Source: Planctomycetota bacterium (lineage in GTDB: Bacteria > Planctomycetota > B15-G4 > SIAN01). From it: a DNA stretch of 64,000 nt. The stretch covers positions 992,001 through 1,056,000 of the forward strand of contig JANQQL010000033.1 of the NCBI GenBank assembly GCA_028289345.1, in the 5' to 3' direction. Both the position numbers and the translations under genes were made by a program. This document shows positions 9,111 through 18,962 of the stretch, piece by piece; the stretch's first letter is position 1, and each line of letters begins with the position of its first letter. The notes below the pieces were generated by a model that saw only the letters and a list, made by a program, of their open reading frames with translations, did not search any database and had not been told where the DNA came from.

Positions 9111-9584
9111 ATGATCCGAAGAACCCAACAATCCGACGCCCGAGCCATCTTGGCCATGGTCGAGAACAGTGGCCAGTTCGACGCCGACGGACTCGCCCAC
9201 GTCCAGAGAACGCTGGACCAGCACCTAGCCGGACAAGGAGACGAGATCTGGCTCACCGCGGACGATGGAGAACCTGTCGCGGTGGCCTATTGCGCCCCGG
9301 AGCCCGTCACCTGTGGGACGTGGAATCTCTTGATGTTATGGACTCGGGAGGATCGCCAGGGCCAAGGCCACGGCTCCGGACTCGTGAAACGCCTGGAGAA
9401 CGAGTTGCGCGATCGACACGCCAGACTCCTGATCGTCGAAACCTCCGGGCTTCCCGAGTTCGCGACAGCAAGGACCTTCTACGCCAAACTCGGCTTCACT
9501 CAAGAAGCGACGATCCGGGACTTCTTCGACTCGGGGGACGACAAACTCGTGCTGACCAAGCCCCTCGAGGCGCGCTCCGCATGA
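9111..9584 (+). CDS. GNAT family N-acetyltransferase
   Basis: The protein is 157 residues from ATG 9111. The GNAT fold is evident: an N-terminal 'IRRTQQSDARAILAM' helix, a central strand region, the acetyl-CoA loop motif (REDRQGQGHGSGLVKRLE, matching Q/RxxGxG/A) and a C-terminal FYAKLGFTQEATIRDFF block. The acceptor substrate cannot be inferred. The Shine-Dalgarno is poor (ACAGG) because a 7-bp tandem repeat occupies the leader. An alternative start at 9024 would add 29 residues translated from that repeat. Confidence 0.88.
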   Translation: MIRRTQQSDARAILAMVENSGQFDADGLAHVQRTLDQHLAGQGDEIWLTADDGEPVAVAYCAPEPVTCGTWNLLMLWTREDRQGQGHGSGLVKRLENELRDRHARLLIVETSGLPEFATARTFYAKLGFTQEATIRDFFDSGDDKLVLTKPLEARSA

Positions 9585-9938
9585 ATCTCTCTCGAGGGAT
9601 CCACGACCAGACGTGAGAGTGGCATTGATTGAAGGGAAGAACCACATGGGACAATCGTCGCCGTACGTCGTCGACGGCGAGGTGCAGAACCACCCCGGGC
9701 AGACCATCGAAACCGTCGAGGGAGCAAGGACTCGCAACCGCGAACGACGAGCGCTTCGAAACCCACGCTGGCACCGCGTTTCGGTGGAACGGTGACCGGC
9801 TCCTGGGACTCCAGGAATCCGGGCTTTGCCTCGTCCCCGGTGACAACCATCCAAAAGGACGCTGGCTGCCGCGGCGGACGTGGAGTTCTTTCTGAGCGAT
9901 TCGTAGACAAGTCCCCTCCGAGACATGAGGAGAAGACC
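9585..9938. other. Intergenic region without recognisable content
   Basis: This 354-bp stretch contains only short overlapping ORFs with no protein-like composition. The only clear signal is the GAGGAGAAG ribosome-binding site serving the gene at 9939. Confidence 0.4.
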
Positions 9939-10460
9939 ATGAACTGGCCAAGCACTGGAAAGCGACTGATTTTGCTCGCCTGCCTCTTGGCATCCACGAG
10001 CTTTCGCTCAGCAGCCCCCAGCAACACCAAGCGCCTGGAAAATGCGGTCGAGTTCGTCATGACGAAGCTCATGAAGGAAGAGTCCGGCCTTTACTTCGGG
10101 ATGCCGGTCACGGCGCTTCCCAACGTCACCAAGAAGTCTGCCCACATGCTGGGCTGCGACTACCTCTCTCTCGACGACACCCAGTATTGTCCACCGGGCG
10201 AGTGGCGTGGAGTGTTCGAGATCTTCGTCGACGACGAAACCGAAAGCGTCAAGGATCTCCGAGTGATCCTGCTCGGCGAGGTCGAGGACAAAGCAGCTCT
10301 CGGGAAGTTCGTGGTCGCCCATGGCAAGAAGCTCGGCCTGAACCTCTCTCCCGACGAAGACGAGGACTTCGTCTATTGGGATGAGAACGCCGTCGAGCGC
10401 GACCTGTGGATCTGTCTGGGAGACTCGACCGTCGTCTTCGAAATGCTGGGGACGTACTGA
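9939..10460 (+). CDS. Exported protein of unknown function
   Basis: ATG 9939 after GAGGAG gives 173 residues. The first ~28 form a signal peptide (KRLILLACLLASTSFRSAAP). The mature part is acidic, with a 'GMPVTALPNVTKK' turn, a possible disulfide pair (C70 and C86, roughly) and alternating strands and helices. The size and composition suggest a periplasmic single-domain protein. No family was recognised. It is convergent with the glycosyltransferase that ends at 10545. Confidence 0.65.
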   Translation: MNWPSTGKRLILLACLLASTSFRSAAPSNTKRLENAVEFVMTKLMKEESGLYFGMPVTALPNVTKKSAHMLGCDYLSLDDTQYCPPGEWRGVFEIFVDDETESVKDLRVILLGEVEDKAALGKFVVAHGKKLGLNLSPDEDEDFVYWDENAVERDLWICLGDSTVVFEMLGTY

Positions 10461-10544
10461 TCGACATCGGAGCAGAGGGATCACGCTGATCGAGCCAACC
10501 CGGCCGCTCACCCGCACTTGAGGCCCGGTCAGGGCGGCCGGAAC

Positions 10545-12203
10545 TCAGCGCTCGGCGCCTTTCTGCAACTCCGCGGCTCGTTGCTTGTGTTCCCCCGCGA
10601 GCGCCTCCCAGCGCCTTCGCCCTTCGTGGTCGGCGGCCTGCCCGGCGAGCTGAGTCAGACTCTTGCACACCTGATGCATCCGGCGGTGATGCCGGACCGG
10701 GTCGACGCTGAGCCGCCCTTCCACTCCGATGTCCGCGCACACCTCCAGATACCGGGTCAGGGCTTCTCGGTACGCTTCCCCCCCGGCGGTCGCTTTCGCT
10801 CCCCGCAGAACGACCAGCGCTCCTTTCGCGTCCTCTTCTTCGATCACCCGGACTTCAAAGAACTCACTCCAGCGAGTCTCGGCTCCAGAGAACCGCTTCG
10901 AGAGGAGAAACAATCGGCCGCGTTGGTCCGGCCGTGCAGAGGTCGCGTTGGCGAAAGGAATCATGGGCGGAAGCTCGAGATCCCACTCCAGCTGATCCGG
11001 CTTCTCGATCCCGAGAACCCCGAGTACCAACACGTCCTTCTTGCTCCGCGATTTCTGCGAGACCCAGGCGAGCCCCTCTTCGAAAGGGCGGGCCATCTTC
11101 TGTTCGATTCGCGTCCAGTACGAGGGATGAGCCACAAGGAATCCCAGCAGTCCCAACGAGAGTACGACTCCGACGATCGAGCGCTGAGCCCCCCGCGCCC
11201 ATCCCGCGATTCGCCAGACTCCCAGAGCCACGAGCAGCAGTTGGGCGGGCACGGTCGCAATGACGAACCGGTCGAACGCCGACACCGCGTGAGTCGAACC
11301 CACCCCGACGAAGAACAACCACGGCAAAGTCGCCCAGAGAAGCGTCAGCTGAGCCCGCTCCCGGTGCCGCCGCCACCCTTCCCAAACGCCGAGCACCATC
11401 AGTAACCAGGCGATCGAACGCAAGCTCCGGTGGACATGACCATAGGTCGGCAACACCCAGTCAACGCGCCATCCACTTCCCGTCCATTGCTCGCGAAACA
11501 CGAGGATTTCGGGCATTGCCTGTCGATAGAAGCTCCACACCGCCAGCGCGGCGAGTCCCGCCGGCAACACGAGCATGGCGGTCCGCTGCCAGCGTCGACC
11601 TCGTTCCTCGCGCTGGAACAAGCGAAGCCCGGCATGCACCCCCAGAACACAAGCCACCGGAGCCGCACTCAAAGACGTCGCCAGGAGTCCGAACAACGCC
11701 AGCGTGAGTGAAAGCAGCCAAACCACCCCACCCCGGGACCAGGCGAGTCCTTCCACCCAGAACAGCAGACAGCTCAAGAACACCACACATTCGTAGGCGC
11801 GAGCCACCCGGGAGTACCGGATCAGCAGCGGGCTGAGAGCCACCAGAGCCGCCGCCACGAACGCGACCTCTTTCCCGAACCAGCGCCGCCCAATCTCGAA
11901 AACCAGCGGTACCAGAGCGACCCCCACCAGCGCCGAGGGCAGCTTCAATGACCAGGCACTGTCCCCAAACAACGCCGCCCACCCGCGCAGGCCCAGCAAG
12001 TACAGGTGCATGGTCAACTGCTGAGTGTAATGCGAAAGGATCTCCCCCGGCGACCGAGCAATCCACTCCAGAGTGCCGAACTCATCGCCCTTGAACGACC
12101 AATCCGCAATCGTCCAAAGCCGCAACACCGCCGCCACCGCCGTCAAAGCGGTGACGAGAATCATCTCTCGCTTGCGCAACCCCAAGTCGGAACCAGTGTC
12201 CAT
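10545..12203 (-). CDS. GT39/ArnT-like membrane glycosyltransferase
   Basis: This 552-residue integral membrane protein belongs to the GT-C superfamily. The first periplasmic loop carries the acidic motif FKGDEFGTLEW, in the position where PMT/ArnT enzymes have their catalytic Asp-Glu. About ten hydrophobic helices follow, with the LSPLLIRYSRVARAYECVVF segment typical of glycosyltransferase family 39. A soluble C-terminal domain of ~150 residues ends in a charged helix. Such enzymes transfer a sugar from a polyprenyl-phosphate donor on the outer side of the inner membrane. The acceptor is unknown and no sugar-biosynthesis genes are adjacent. An internal ATG near residue 14 is an alternative start. 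Confidence 0.82.
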   Translation of the reverse strand: MDTGSDLGLRKREMILVTALTAVAAVLRLWTIADWSFKGDEFGTLEWIARSPGEILSHYTQQLTMHLYLLGLRGWAALFGDSAWSLKLPSALVGVALVPLVFEIGRRWFGKEVAFVAAALVALSPLLIRYSRVARAYECVVFLSCLLFWVEGLAWSRGGVVWLLSLTLALFGLLATSLSAAPVACVLGVHAGLRLFQREERGRRWQRTAMLVLPAGLAALAVWSFYRQAMPEILVFREQWTGSGWRVDWVLPTYGHVHRSLRSIAWLLMVLGVWEGWRRHRERAQLTLLWATLPWLFFVGVGSTHAVSAFDRFVIATVPAQLLLVALGVWRIAGWARGAQRSIVGVVLSLGLLGFLVAHPSYWTRIEQKMARPFEEGLAWVSQKSRSKKDVLVLGVLGIEKPDQLEWDLELPPMIPFANATSARPDQRGRLFLLSKRFSGAETRWSEFFEVRVIEEEDAKGALVVLRGAKATAGGEAYREALTRYLEVCADIGVEGRLSVDPVRHHRRMHQVCKSLTQLAGQAADHEGRRRWEALAGEHKQRAAELQKGAER

Positions 12204-12905
12204 GCACTCGATCCTACGCCGATCCCGAACCGCCGCTCAGCAGTTCGTCCCGGATTTCAGAGAAACTCCCCAAGAGCCCCTCCGAAAGCAGATCCCTCCC
12301 GCGCCATAGCGGGTGACGCCACCATCATTCCCACTCGACCCGCGAGAGCCCCGGATGTCCGGTCGCCAGCCACAAACTCAGTACGCAACAACAACCCAAC
12401 CCATTCAGCCACCAACCCCACCGCACGCCCCCAATACGAAGTGAGAGGGACAGGTCCCCTAACACCGCCAGCCGCAAAGTCGGTGCGAACAACACCCAGC
12501 CGAGTCAGCCGACCAACCCCGCCGCACGCCCCCCAATACGAAGTAAGGGGGACTGGTCCCCTAACACCGCCAGCCGCAAAGTCGGTGCGAACAACACCCA
12601 GCCGAGTCAGCCGACCAACCCCACCGCACGCCCCCCAATACGAAGTGAGGGGGATGGATCCCCTGACACCGCCAGCCGCAGAATCGGTGCGCAGAGCCGG
12701 AGTGGATGCCATGGGTGGAGAGGGCATGTCGGAGGGCCCAGACTCCAAACCGAACGCCCACGCCAACGCGACGTGGGCCCGGAGATTTCAGCGGAGCTCC
12801 CCCGCAATCTCACGCTCAAGAGCGGAGCGGGCCCTCGCAACCCATGGCATCCACTCCGGCGACCCCACCCATCCCTCAGCAGAAACCCCCATCCCCCGAA
12901 CGAAG
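12204..12905. other. 0.7-kb non-coding region with tandem repeat
   Basis: No credible gene fits this gap. ORFs on both strands stay open mainly because the repeat period (102) is divisible by three and the composition is proline-codon rich. The repeat is listed separately. The remainder, 12700-12905, shows no other structure. Confidence 0.6.
12386..12692 (+). repeat. 102-bp tandem repeat with palindromic core, about three copies
   Basis: The marker CCAATACGAAGT recurs at 12431, 12533 and 12635, an exact 102-bp period. Copies are nearly identical across ~90 bp between cores; the outer copies are partial or diverged. Each has a short palindrome just after the marker: GGGACagGTCCC in copy 1, GGGGACtgGTCCCC in copy 2 (12548-12561) and GGGGATggATCCCC in copy 3 (12650-12663). 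It resembles an extragenic palindromic (REP/BIME-like) cluster rather than a coding repeat or CRISPR. Confidence 0.9.
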
Positions 12906-14474
12906 TCACCGAGGCCCCGAATAAACCCCCGTAAACTCCAACTCCCGCAAAGGCAAACTCCCCAAATCACTCTCCACCACCACCTTCCCCCGAAGAAACC
13001 GCATCTTCGGGACCCCCACCAGCCGAAGCCGCAGCTCGTACTTCATGCCCTCTTCCAAAGGCACGATCTCCGCTTCGAACAAGTTCTCGCCTTGCTCTGA
13101 AGTCACGGAAGCGGATCGGGGAACATAGGGCACCGCGGGATTCTGATTTTCGATCGAGTAGCCGCCGACGATTTCACCGAGTGACTCGATGTTGCCCAGG
13201 TCGAGAGTCGAGGATGTCTTGCGACGACGTTCCCCCAATGGACGGAACTGCACTTCGGGAAGGATCTCGACCGCATAGGTCAATCGACACTCTCGAGCCC
13301 ATTCGTGATCGAGGAGCAGCCGTACCGTCCCCTTGTGAATTCCGGGAGGTGCATCGGGGCGCACCTTCACCTCGACCATGTGGGCGACTTCGTCTTTGAC
13401 GCGCCGCAGGCGCCGGGACTCCACGTCGACGATTGGAGGCTCGGGCATCTGGAAACCGACGATGTCGAACTCGCCGATCACTGCCGAACTGACCCGAACT
13501 TTTTCGGACGGAGTCTTCGAGCGAATCACTCCATCGAAGCGCACCGACGAAGGCAGCAACGTCATCGGATCGTCGAGCGCCATGGAGACTTTGAGGGTCA
13601 GCGGAAAGTTGTGAGGATCGTTGGTGTAGACCCAGAACTTGCGAGACATCAAACCGGCGGTCAATCCCAAGGTGTCGACCGACACTCCGAGAGTCGCCTC
13701 CTCGCCGGGCGCCAACACACCGATGACGTCCTCGCGCCAACGCTCCCGAGGAACCCGTCCTTCCGGGAAGGTAATCTCGGTGATTCCGCAAGTGCAGGAG
13801 CGCCGAATGCTCTGCAAGAGCAGGTCGCCCTGGCCCTCATTGCGGAGAATGAAATCCGTTTCGAGTTTCTTTCCCCCAAGTTCATCTCCGAAGTCGTGGA
13901 CGAATCGATCCACGACCAGCTTGGGCTGGGGGCCTTCGGAGAAGATCCTCTCGGGGACCTCCCCGACGATCCGATCCTTGTCTTCTTCCGGCTCGACCAC
14001 GTTCAAGAGGACGGACAGGACCACCGGTTCTCCGACATCGACGTCCACTTGGATGTCCAGGGGGTGCTCTCCCGGTTCCCAAGCCGACCCGTCGAGCACC
14101 AAGACCAAGCGCTGCTGACCTCCTGACTCGACGGGAATCTGCAGCTCTTCTCCGCCACGCAACTCCAAGGCTCGCTGATCGCTAGAAGATTTCAGTGCAA
14201 AGCCCGCTCCTTCGGCGCTGCTGCGCAGGCTTTGAATGACGACATCGGAGTCTCCGCCATTGGTCAGCCGCAGTCGTCGGTGCAGTTTGCCACCCGACTC
14301 GAGGGTGATCTCGGCCGGGGGACGCACAAACCGGAGCCCGGACTCCGAAGCAATCGCAGTCGCCAACGGCGCCAAGCCGGCCGCCCTCGCCACAGGAAGC
14401 CTCGTCGAGGCGGGCCCCGCACCGGCGATGATCACGCCCAGGGTCAGTGCCCCAGTCCACATTCGAAACGTCAC
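12906..14474 (-). CDS. Exported DUF1573 domain protein
   Basis: The longest ORF starts at a TTG (14525). GTG at 14474, with AAAGG upstream and an immediate signal peptide ([16 protein letters not shown]), is a better start and yields about 522 residues. Repeated immunoglobulin-like strands follow. The central part (~200-300) is a DUF1573-type module with [23 protein letters not shown], including the conserved Cys-x-Cys. The later region, [17 protein letters not shown], is also characteristic. DUF1573 proteins are abundant in Planctomycetota and Bacteroidota and are thought to be cell-surface ASPM/SPD-2/Hydin-like folds of unknown function. Confidence 0.82.
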   Translation of the reverse strand: MTFRMWTGALTLGVIIAGAGPASTRLPVARAAGLAPLATAIASESGLRFVRPPAEITLESGGKLHRRLRLTNGGDSDVVIQSLRSSAEGAGFALKSSSDQRALELRGGEELQIPVESGGQQRLVLVLDGSAWEPGEHPLDIQVDVDVGEPVVLSVLLNVVEPEEDKDRIVGEVPERIFSEGPQPKLVVDRFVHDFGDELGGKKLETDFILRNEGQGDLLLQSIRRSCTCGITEITFPEGRVPRERWREDVIGVLAPGEEATLGVSVDTLGLTAGLMSRKFWVYTNDPHNFPLTLKVSMALDDPMTLLPSSVRFDGVIRSKTPSEKVRVSSAVIGEFDIVGFQMPEPPIVDVESRRLRRVKDEVAHMVEVKVRPDAPPGIHKGTVRLLLDHEWARECRLTYAVEILPEVQFRPLGERRRKTSSTLDLGNIESLGEIVGGYSIENQNPAVPYVPRSASVTSEQGENLFEAEIVPLEEGMKYELRLRLVGVPKMRFLRGKVVVESDLGSLPLRELEFTGVYSGPR

Positions 14475-14623
14475 TCGCGTTCGACCTTTCCCGTCACCCT
14501 CTTCTTCCCTGCGCCGGTCCCGCAACGTCCGGACGACTCGCGGGTTTCGGTACGGGTTTCGAGGCAGCGCTGTTGGGGCCCTCTCATACCCCAGAGCGGC
14601 ACCCCTCGGGTAGTATCGGCGCC

Positions 14624-15280
14624 ATGGGACTCCTCAGAAAAACACACATGCCTCTCCCGGAAGAGGCTCTTCCGGGTCGCACGGAACCGCTGTCCGTGGC
14701 CGATCGCCATTTCGTCCTGGACGCGCCGCTCCGACCGGACCCATCCTGGGACTTCTGCCTGTTCGGCCTCGGTTGCTTCTGGGGCGCCGAACGGCGGTTC
14801 TGGCAACAGCGAGGCGTCCGATCGACGGCGGTCGGCTACGCCGGGGGCTTCACTCCCCACCCGACGTACGAAGAGGTCTGTTCCGGCCGCACCGGGCACA
14901 ACGAAGTCGTCCGGGTCAGCTTCGTCCCGGAGACGATCTCGTTCCCGGAACTGCTCCGGGTGTTCTGGGAAAGCCACGACCCCACTCAGGGGATGCGCCA
15001 GGGCAATGATGTCGGCACCCAGTACCGAAGCGGAATCTACTGGTCCACCGATGCGCAACGAGAGCTCGCGGAGCAATCCCGCGACGAATTCCAGGCACGA
15101 CTTCGAGAAGCGGGCCATGGTGAGATCACGACCGAGATTCTCCCGGCACCAGAGTTTTACTTTGCCGAGGACTATCACCAGCAATACCTGGCCAAGAATC
15201 CGGGGGGCTACTGTGGCCTTGGCGGGACCGGCGTTTCCTGTCCGGTGCCCGTGCTGAAAACGACGGACCCGGCCACGTGA
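14624..15280 (+). CDS. msrA: Peptide methionine sulfoxide reductase MsrA
   Basis: This 218-residue protein starts at ATG 14624. It reduces the S-epimer of methionine sulfoxide in proteins, with thioredoxin as the usual reductant. The catalytic motif GLGCFWGAE places the nucleophilic Cys at residue 51. YAGG, [21 protein letters not shown], the FWExHDPTQGxxQGNDxGTQYRSxIY block and a C-terminal resolving-Cys region ([13 protein letters not shown]) are all present. The first ~40 residues are extra relative to short MsrAs but do not form a signal peptide. The stop overlaps the GTG start of the following CRTAC1 protein, so the two are translationally coupled. Confidence 0.96.
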   Translation: MGLLRKTHMPLPEEALPGRTEPLSVADRHFVLDAPLRPDPSWDFCLFGLGCFWGAERRFWQQRGVRSTAVGYAGGFTPHPTYEEVCSGRTGHNEVVRVSFVPETISFPELLRVFWESHDPTQGMRQGNDVGTQYRSGIYWSTDAQRELAEQSRDEFQARLREAGHGEITTEILPAPEFYFAEDYHQQYLAKNPGGYCGLGGTGVSCPVPVLKTTDPAT

Positions 15281-16884
15281 CCCTGATCTTTCTGTTCGCC
15301 CTCCAGGTCGTGCCGCCATTCATGGAATGCGCGGACGCGGTCGGCCTTTCGTTTCAACACGGGACCAACACTCCGTCTCCTGGAGAGCCTCACGCATTCG
15401 CTCCGGGCATCGCCGTCGCGGACTTCGATCGAAACGGATGGCAAGACGTCTTCGTGGCGGGAGGGGCCGGACAGAACGGGCGTCTTTTCCTCAACCACGC
15501 CGGGCTCTTCGTCGATCGCGCCAGGGAATGGCGCCTGGACCTGGTCAAGGCCGAAGGAACCGGAGCCATTGCCGGTGACGTCGACGGAGATGGTTGGCTC
15601 GACCTCTATGTCACCACGATCGATGGACCGAATTTCCTGTTTCGAAACACCGGTCAAGGCTTCTTCGACGACGTGAGCACGAAATCGGGAGCGGTGCTGC
15701 GCGGCGACCGGCCGTTCAACAGTCACGGATCCACGTTCGGCGACGTGGACAACGACGGGCACTTGGATTTGGTCACCCTGGACTGGGACTTTCCTGCCAC
15801 CGGCGGTGATCTGTTGTTCGTGAACAACGGCTTTGGCCAATTCTCGGAGCAGACCCGCAACCGTGGCCTGTTTCCAGAGTTCACCCTCCCCCGCGGATTC
15901 ACTCCCTCGGTCTTCGACATGGATCGGGACGGGTACAGCGACGTTCTCGTCGCCGGAGACTTTGGCACGAGCGAGTACTACGCCGGAGGGGCCAAGGGGT
16001 TCTTCGAACTGCTGGAAGACAACGGCACGGGAACCGACGAGAACGGCATGGGCTCGGCTCTCGGAGACTTCGACAACGACGGAGATCTGGACTGGTTCGT
16101 CACCTCGATCTTCGACGAAGACGGCATGCAGGATGGCAACTGGGGCATCACCGGAAACCGCCTCTATCGCAACGAAGGGAACCACCAGTACGTAGACGCC
16201 ACCGACCTGGCCGGAGTGCGCGACGGCATGTGGGGTTGGGGCTGTAGCTTTGCCGACTACAACAACGACGGGTTGCTTGATTTGGCCATGACCAATGGCT
16301 TCATCATTCCGGGAATCGGCAACCCCGATCCGACGTTCCTCACCGATCCAAGCCGGCTTTGGATCAACACGGGCGACTTTCTCCAAGGACCGAGCTTCGT
16401 GGAGGCGTCGGAAGAGGCCGGAATCGTCGACCTGGAAGACGGCAAGGGACTGGTGAGTTTCGACGCCGATCACGATGGAGACCTCGACCTCCTGGTCAGT
16501 GGCAACAACGCCCCGCTTCGTTACTTTCGGAACGAGCACAACCCGTCCCGGCAGGGATGGATCCAGTTCGACTTGCTGACTCCCGAAGGCCTTGCCCCCG
16601 ATGGCGTGGGAAGTTTGGTCCGTTTGCAGGCGGGTTCTTTGTCGATGACTCGTCCCGTGTTCGGCAACCCGTCGTTCCTGAGTCAGGAACCCCTGCGCGT
16701 CCACTTTGGGTTCCCGCCCGTGAAGTCCGTCACCGCGACAGTGGAATGGCCTGACGGTCGCCAAGACGTGTATTCCGGCCTGAAACCGGGGCGTCTCCAC
16801 CGCCTAGCGCCGCAACCGAGGTCTCTCCCTCGGAGTCGGAATCCGAACTCTTCCCCGAGGACACGCGGCCTGTTCGTGAAATGA
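15277..16884 (+). CDS. CRTAC1 family FG-GAP protein with ASPIC/UnbV domain
   Basis: The protein has 535 residues from a GTG that overlaps the msrA stop by 4 nt (GTGA). A short hydrophobic N-terminus suggests export. Seven FG-GAP calcium loops are visible ([70 protein letters not shown]), enough for one beta-propeller. A C-terminal ASPIC/UnbV-like domain follows, with GVGSLVRL and [25 protein letters not shown]1 proteins are common and usually exported in Planctomycetota. The function is unknown, and the coupling with msrA is unexpected. Confidence 0.9.
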   Translation: MTLIFLFALQVVPPFMECADAVGLSFQHGTNTPSPGEPHAFAPGIAVADFDRNGWQDVFVAGGAGQNGRLFLNHAGLFVDRAREWRLDLVKAEGTGAIAGDVDGDGWLDLYVTTIDGPNFLFRNTGQGFFDDVSTKSGAVLRGDRPFNSHGSTFGDVDNDGHLDLVTLDWDFPATGGDLLFVNNGFGQFSEQTRNRGLFPEFTLPRGFTPSVFDMDRDGYSDVLVAGDFGTSEYYAGGAKGFFELLEDNGTGTDENGMGSALGDFDNDGDLDWFVTSIFDEDGMQDGNWGITGNRLYRNEGNHQYVDATDLAGVRDGMWGWGCSFADYNNDGLLDLAMTNGFIIPGIGNPDPTFLTDPSRLWINTGDFLQGPSFVEASEEAGIVDLEDGKGLVSFDADHDGDLDLLVSGNNAPLRYFRNEHNPSRQGWIQFDLLTPEGLAPDGVGSLVRLQAGSLSMTRPVFGNPSFLSQEPLRVHFGFPPVKSVTATVEWPDGRQDVYSGLKPGRLHRLAPQPRSLPRSRNPNSSPRTRGLFVK

Positions 16885-17038
16885 ACGGTTCCACGGGTTG
16901 TCCGTGCCTGCAAGTCCCCGGAGAATATGGACAGCTTGCCAACAACTTTGGCACCGAGAGCCCACCCTCCCCTCCACTGACTTCGGGAGGACGTCTGGGC
17001 CCCCATTGGCGGAAGAACCATTGGAGCACCCCCTTTCC

Positions 17039-18793
17039 ATGAGAAGTTTGATCGCGGCCGGCCTCGCCGCCCTGGCGACTGCGCCCCTGGCCACGGCCCA
17101 AACCACCTGGTTCGTGGACTGCAACACCTGCCCCGACGTCGGATCCGGAACGGCTCTGGACCCGTTCTGCTCCCTGCAAGACGCGGTCACCCTCGCAGTT
17201 TCCGGGGACACCGTCTTGGTGCGTCCGTGCGTCTACAACGAGAACGTCGGCTGGGTCGACAAGGCAATCACGGTCCGCAGTGATGCGGACGGCGATCCCA
17301 ACACGATCGATCCGGATCCGGTCAACACCATTCTCGACGGAGGCCTCGCCAACACCGTGGTCTCCATGGTCAACGACCAAGGCTCGGTGCTGGAGGGCTT
17401 CACCATTCGTCGCGGCGGACCTCCCGCCGGAACTTCTGCCGCCGGTGGCATCTATGTCAGCGGAAGCCCCACCATCCGCGGCAACCGAATCATTCTCAAC
17501 GTCGGCTTTGCGGGCGGCATCTTCTGTGACCGAGGCTCGGCTCCCCACATCGATCAGAACATCATCGTGGCCAACTTCGCCAATTCCCAAGTGGCGACCA
17601 CCTTGGGCGGCGGCATCCAATGCATCGATGCCGACCCACTGATCGAGAACAACGTGATTTCGAACAACCGCGCCGTGGGAACGTTCGGCTTGGGTGGCGG
17701 AGTCTATTCCTCCCATCAGGTTCCCACTCCGGGACCATTCCTGAGGAACAACGTCATTGGAGAAAACGTGGCTGCTGATGGCGGCGGCATCTGGTCCCAG
17801 GGCTCCATCACCATTGAAGACTGCGTGATCGAGAACAACGTCGCGGGGACCTTGGGCGCCGGCGGAGGCATGCTCCTGGAGGCGTTTGGCGCCGATGTCC
17901 GCCTGAGCCGAAATCGTGTTCAAGGCAATACCGCAGGCAACGGCGGGGGCATCCGCTTCAACGGAACCGCCACGTTGCTCAGCAATCTGATCGTCGGCAA
18001 CACCGCGACAGTGGCGGGCGGCGGCATCGAATTGCTCGGCGGAGCTCCGATCCTCGCCAACACCACCATCGTCGCCAACGTCGCACTGCAAGGGGGCGGC
18101 ATTTGGAATCAGTCCGATGCCCAACTCCTGAGCTCCATCTTGCGAGACAACAACGCTCCGGCGGGACCGCAGATCTACGTCGAGAACAACTTTTCGTTCA
18201 GCGCGAACTTCTCGAACGTTCAAGGAGGAGAAGCGGACGTCTTCGTCGGCTCCGGCGCAACGATCAACTTTGGCGCGGGAATGATCGACGCAGATCCGCA
18301 GTTCGTCGATCCGCTGGCCGGTGACTTTCGCCTGCTCGCGGGCTCGCCTTGCATCGACACCGGAGATCCGGCGTTCTCGTTCTGTTGCGATCGGGACCTG
18401 GAGCAGGAGCCGCGCCTGATCGACGGCCTCCTGGACGGCGACCAGCGCGTCGACATGGGCTCGAGCGAGCGAATCAACGTGCGACTCACGGTCACCGGTG
18501 ACGCCACACCCGGGGGCACCCTCGAGTTCGCCGTCGATGGCCCGGCCGGGTTGCCGAGCCTTCTCGCCCTCGCCTCGGAATCGTCGGACTTGTGTTTGCC
18601 ACCGTTCGGCTGCTTGGGATTCCCCGTGTCGGCACTCCTGACCACGATCCCCCTTGGCGAAACTCCGGCCTCCCTCTCCTTCAAACTCCCGGGTACCTTC
18701 CCGACACCCGGTCTGCTGGTGGCCCAAGCGCTGTCGGTTGCTGGGGCTTCGGTCGGCAACTTGACCAACCCAGTGGTTTTGGAAGTGGAGTGA
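17039..18793 (+). CDS. Secreted right-handed beta-helix protein with C-terminal sorting-like domain
   Basis: ATG 17039 gives 584 residues with a signal peptide (RSLIAAGLAALATAPLATAQ); the upstream extension in the track has no such features. A 'WFVDCNTCPDVGSGTALDPFCSLQDAV' start is typical of POMP/DUF1565-like parallel beta-helices. Many short rungs follow with the pattern NxIxxNxAxxGGGI (for example GNTAGNGGGIRFNG). From ~485 a beta-sandwich tail (LTVTGDATPGGTLEFAV and so on) resembles the C-terminal module of the protease at 20379. It is probably a surface or extracellular carbohydrate-associated protein. Confidence 0.86.
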   Translation: MRSLIAAGLAALATAPLATAQTTWFVDCNTCPDVGSGTALDPFCSLQDAVTLAVSGDTVLVRPCVYNENVGWVDKAITVRSDADGDPNTIDPDPVNTILDGGLANTVVSMVNDQGSVLEGFTIRRGGPPAGTSAAGGIYVSGSPTIRGNRIILNVGFAGGIFCDRGSAPHIDQNIIVANFANSQVATTLGGGIQCIDADPLIENNVISNNRAVGTFGLGGGVYSSHQVPTPGPFLRNNVIGENVAADGGGIWSQGSITIEDCVIENNVAGTLGAGGGMLLEAFGADVRLSRNRVQGNTAGNGGGIRFNGTATLLSNLIVGNTATVAGGGIELLGGAPILANTTIVANVALQGGGIWNQSDAQLLSSILRDNNAPAGPQIYVENNFSFSANFSNVQGGEADVFVGSGATINFGAGMIDADPQFVDPLAGDFRLLAGSPCIDTGDPAFSFCCDRDLEQEPRLIDGLLDGDQRVDMGSSERINVRLTVTGDATPGGTLEFAVDGPAGLPSLLALASESSDLCLPPFGCLGFPVSALLTTIPLGETPASLSFKLPGTFPTPGLLVAQALSVAGASVGNLTNPVVLEVE

Positions 18794-18962
18794 TCCTTGG
18801 GGTCAGGTCCTGTCCTCGGGCGACAAGGGAGAAGGTGTCGTCGCGTGGACGCTCAAAGGGCACCGGTTCGCCGAAGGGTGGAGTGAGTCGCTTCGCGCAG
18901 ACCAAACGCGACCTCAGCCCGCGGAACAATCAGGCCCCGCCGAAAAGAGTGAGTCACCATCA

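Noticed and set aside
12386-12692. CRISPR array
   Set aside because: The 102-bp units are repeated almost end to end without unique spacers, and no cas gene is near.
12006-13100. 364-aa plus-strand ORF with internal amino-acid repeats
   Set aside because: It is antisense to two real genes at its ends and stays open through the 102-bp repeat only because the period is divisible by three; composition is low-complexity Pro/Arg/Ser.
15208-16800. 530-aa minus ORF
   Set aside because: Shadow of the CRTAC1 gene. The plus frame has a coupled start, FG-GAP loops and the ASPIC domain; the minus frame shows only the complement of the repeats.
16730-18727. 665-aa minus ORF
   Set aside because: Antisense to the beta-helix protein, whose rungs and signal peptide are clear; the minus translation has no recognisable domain.
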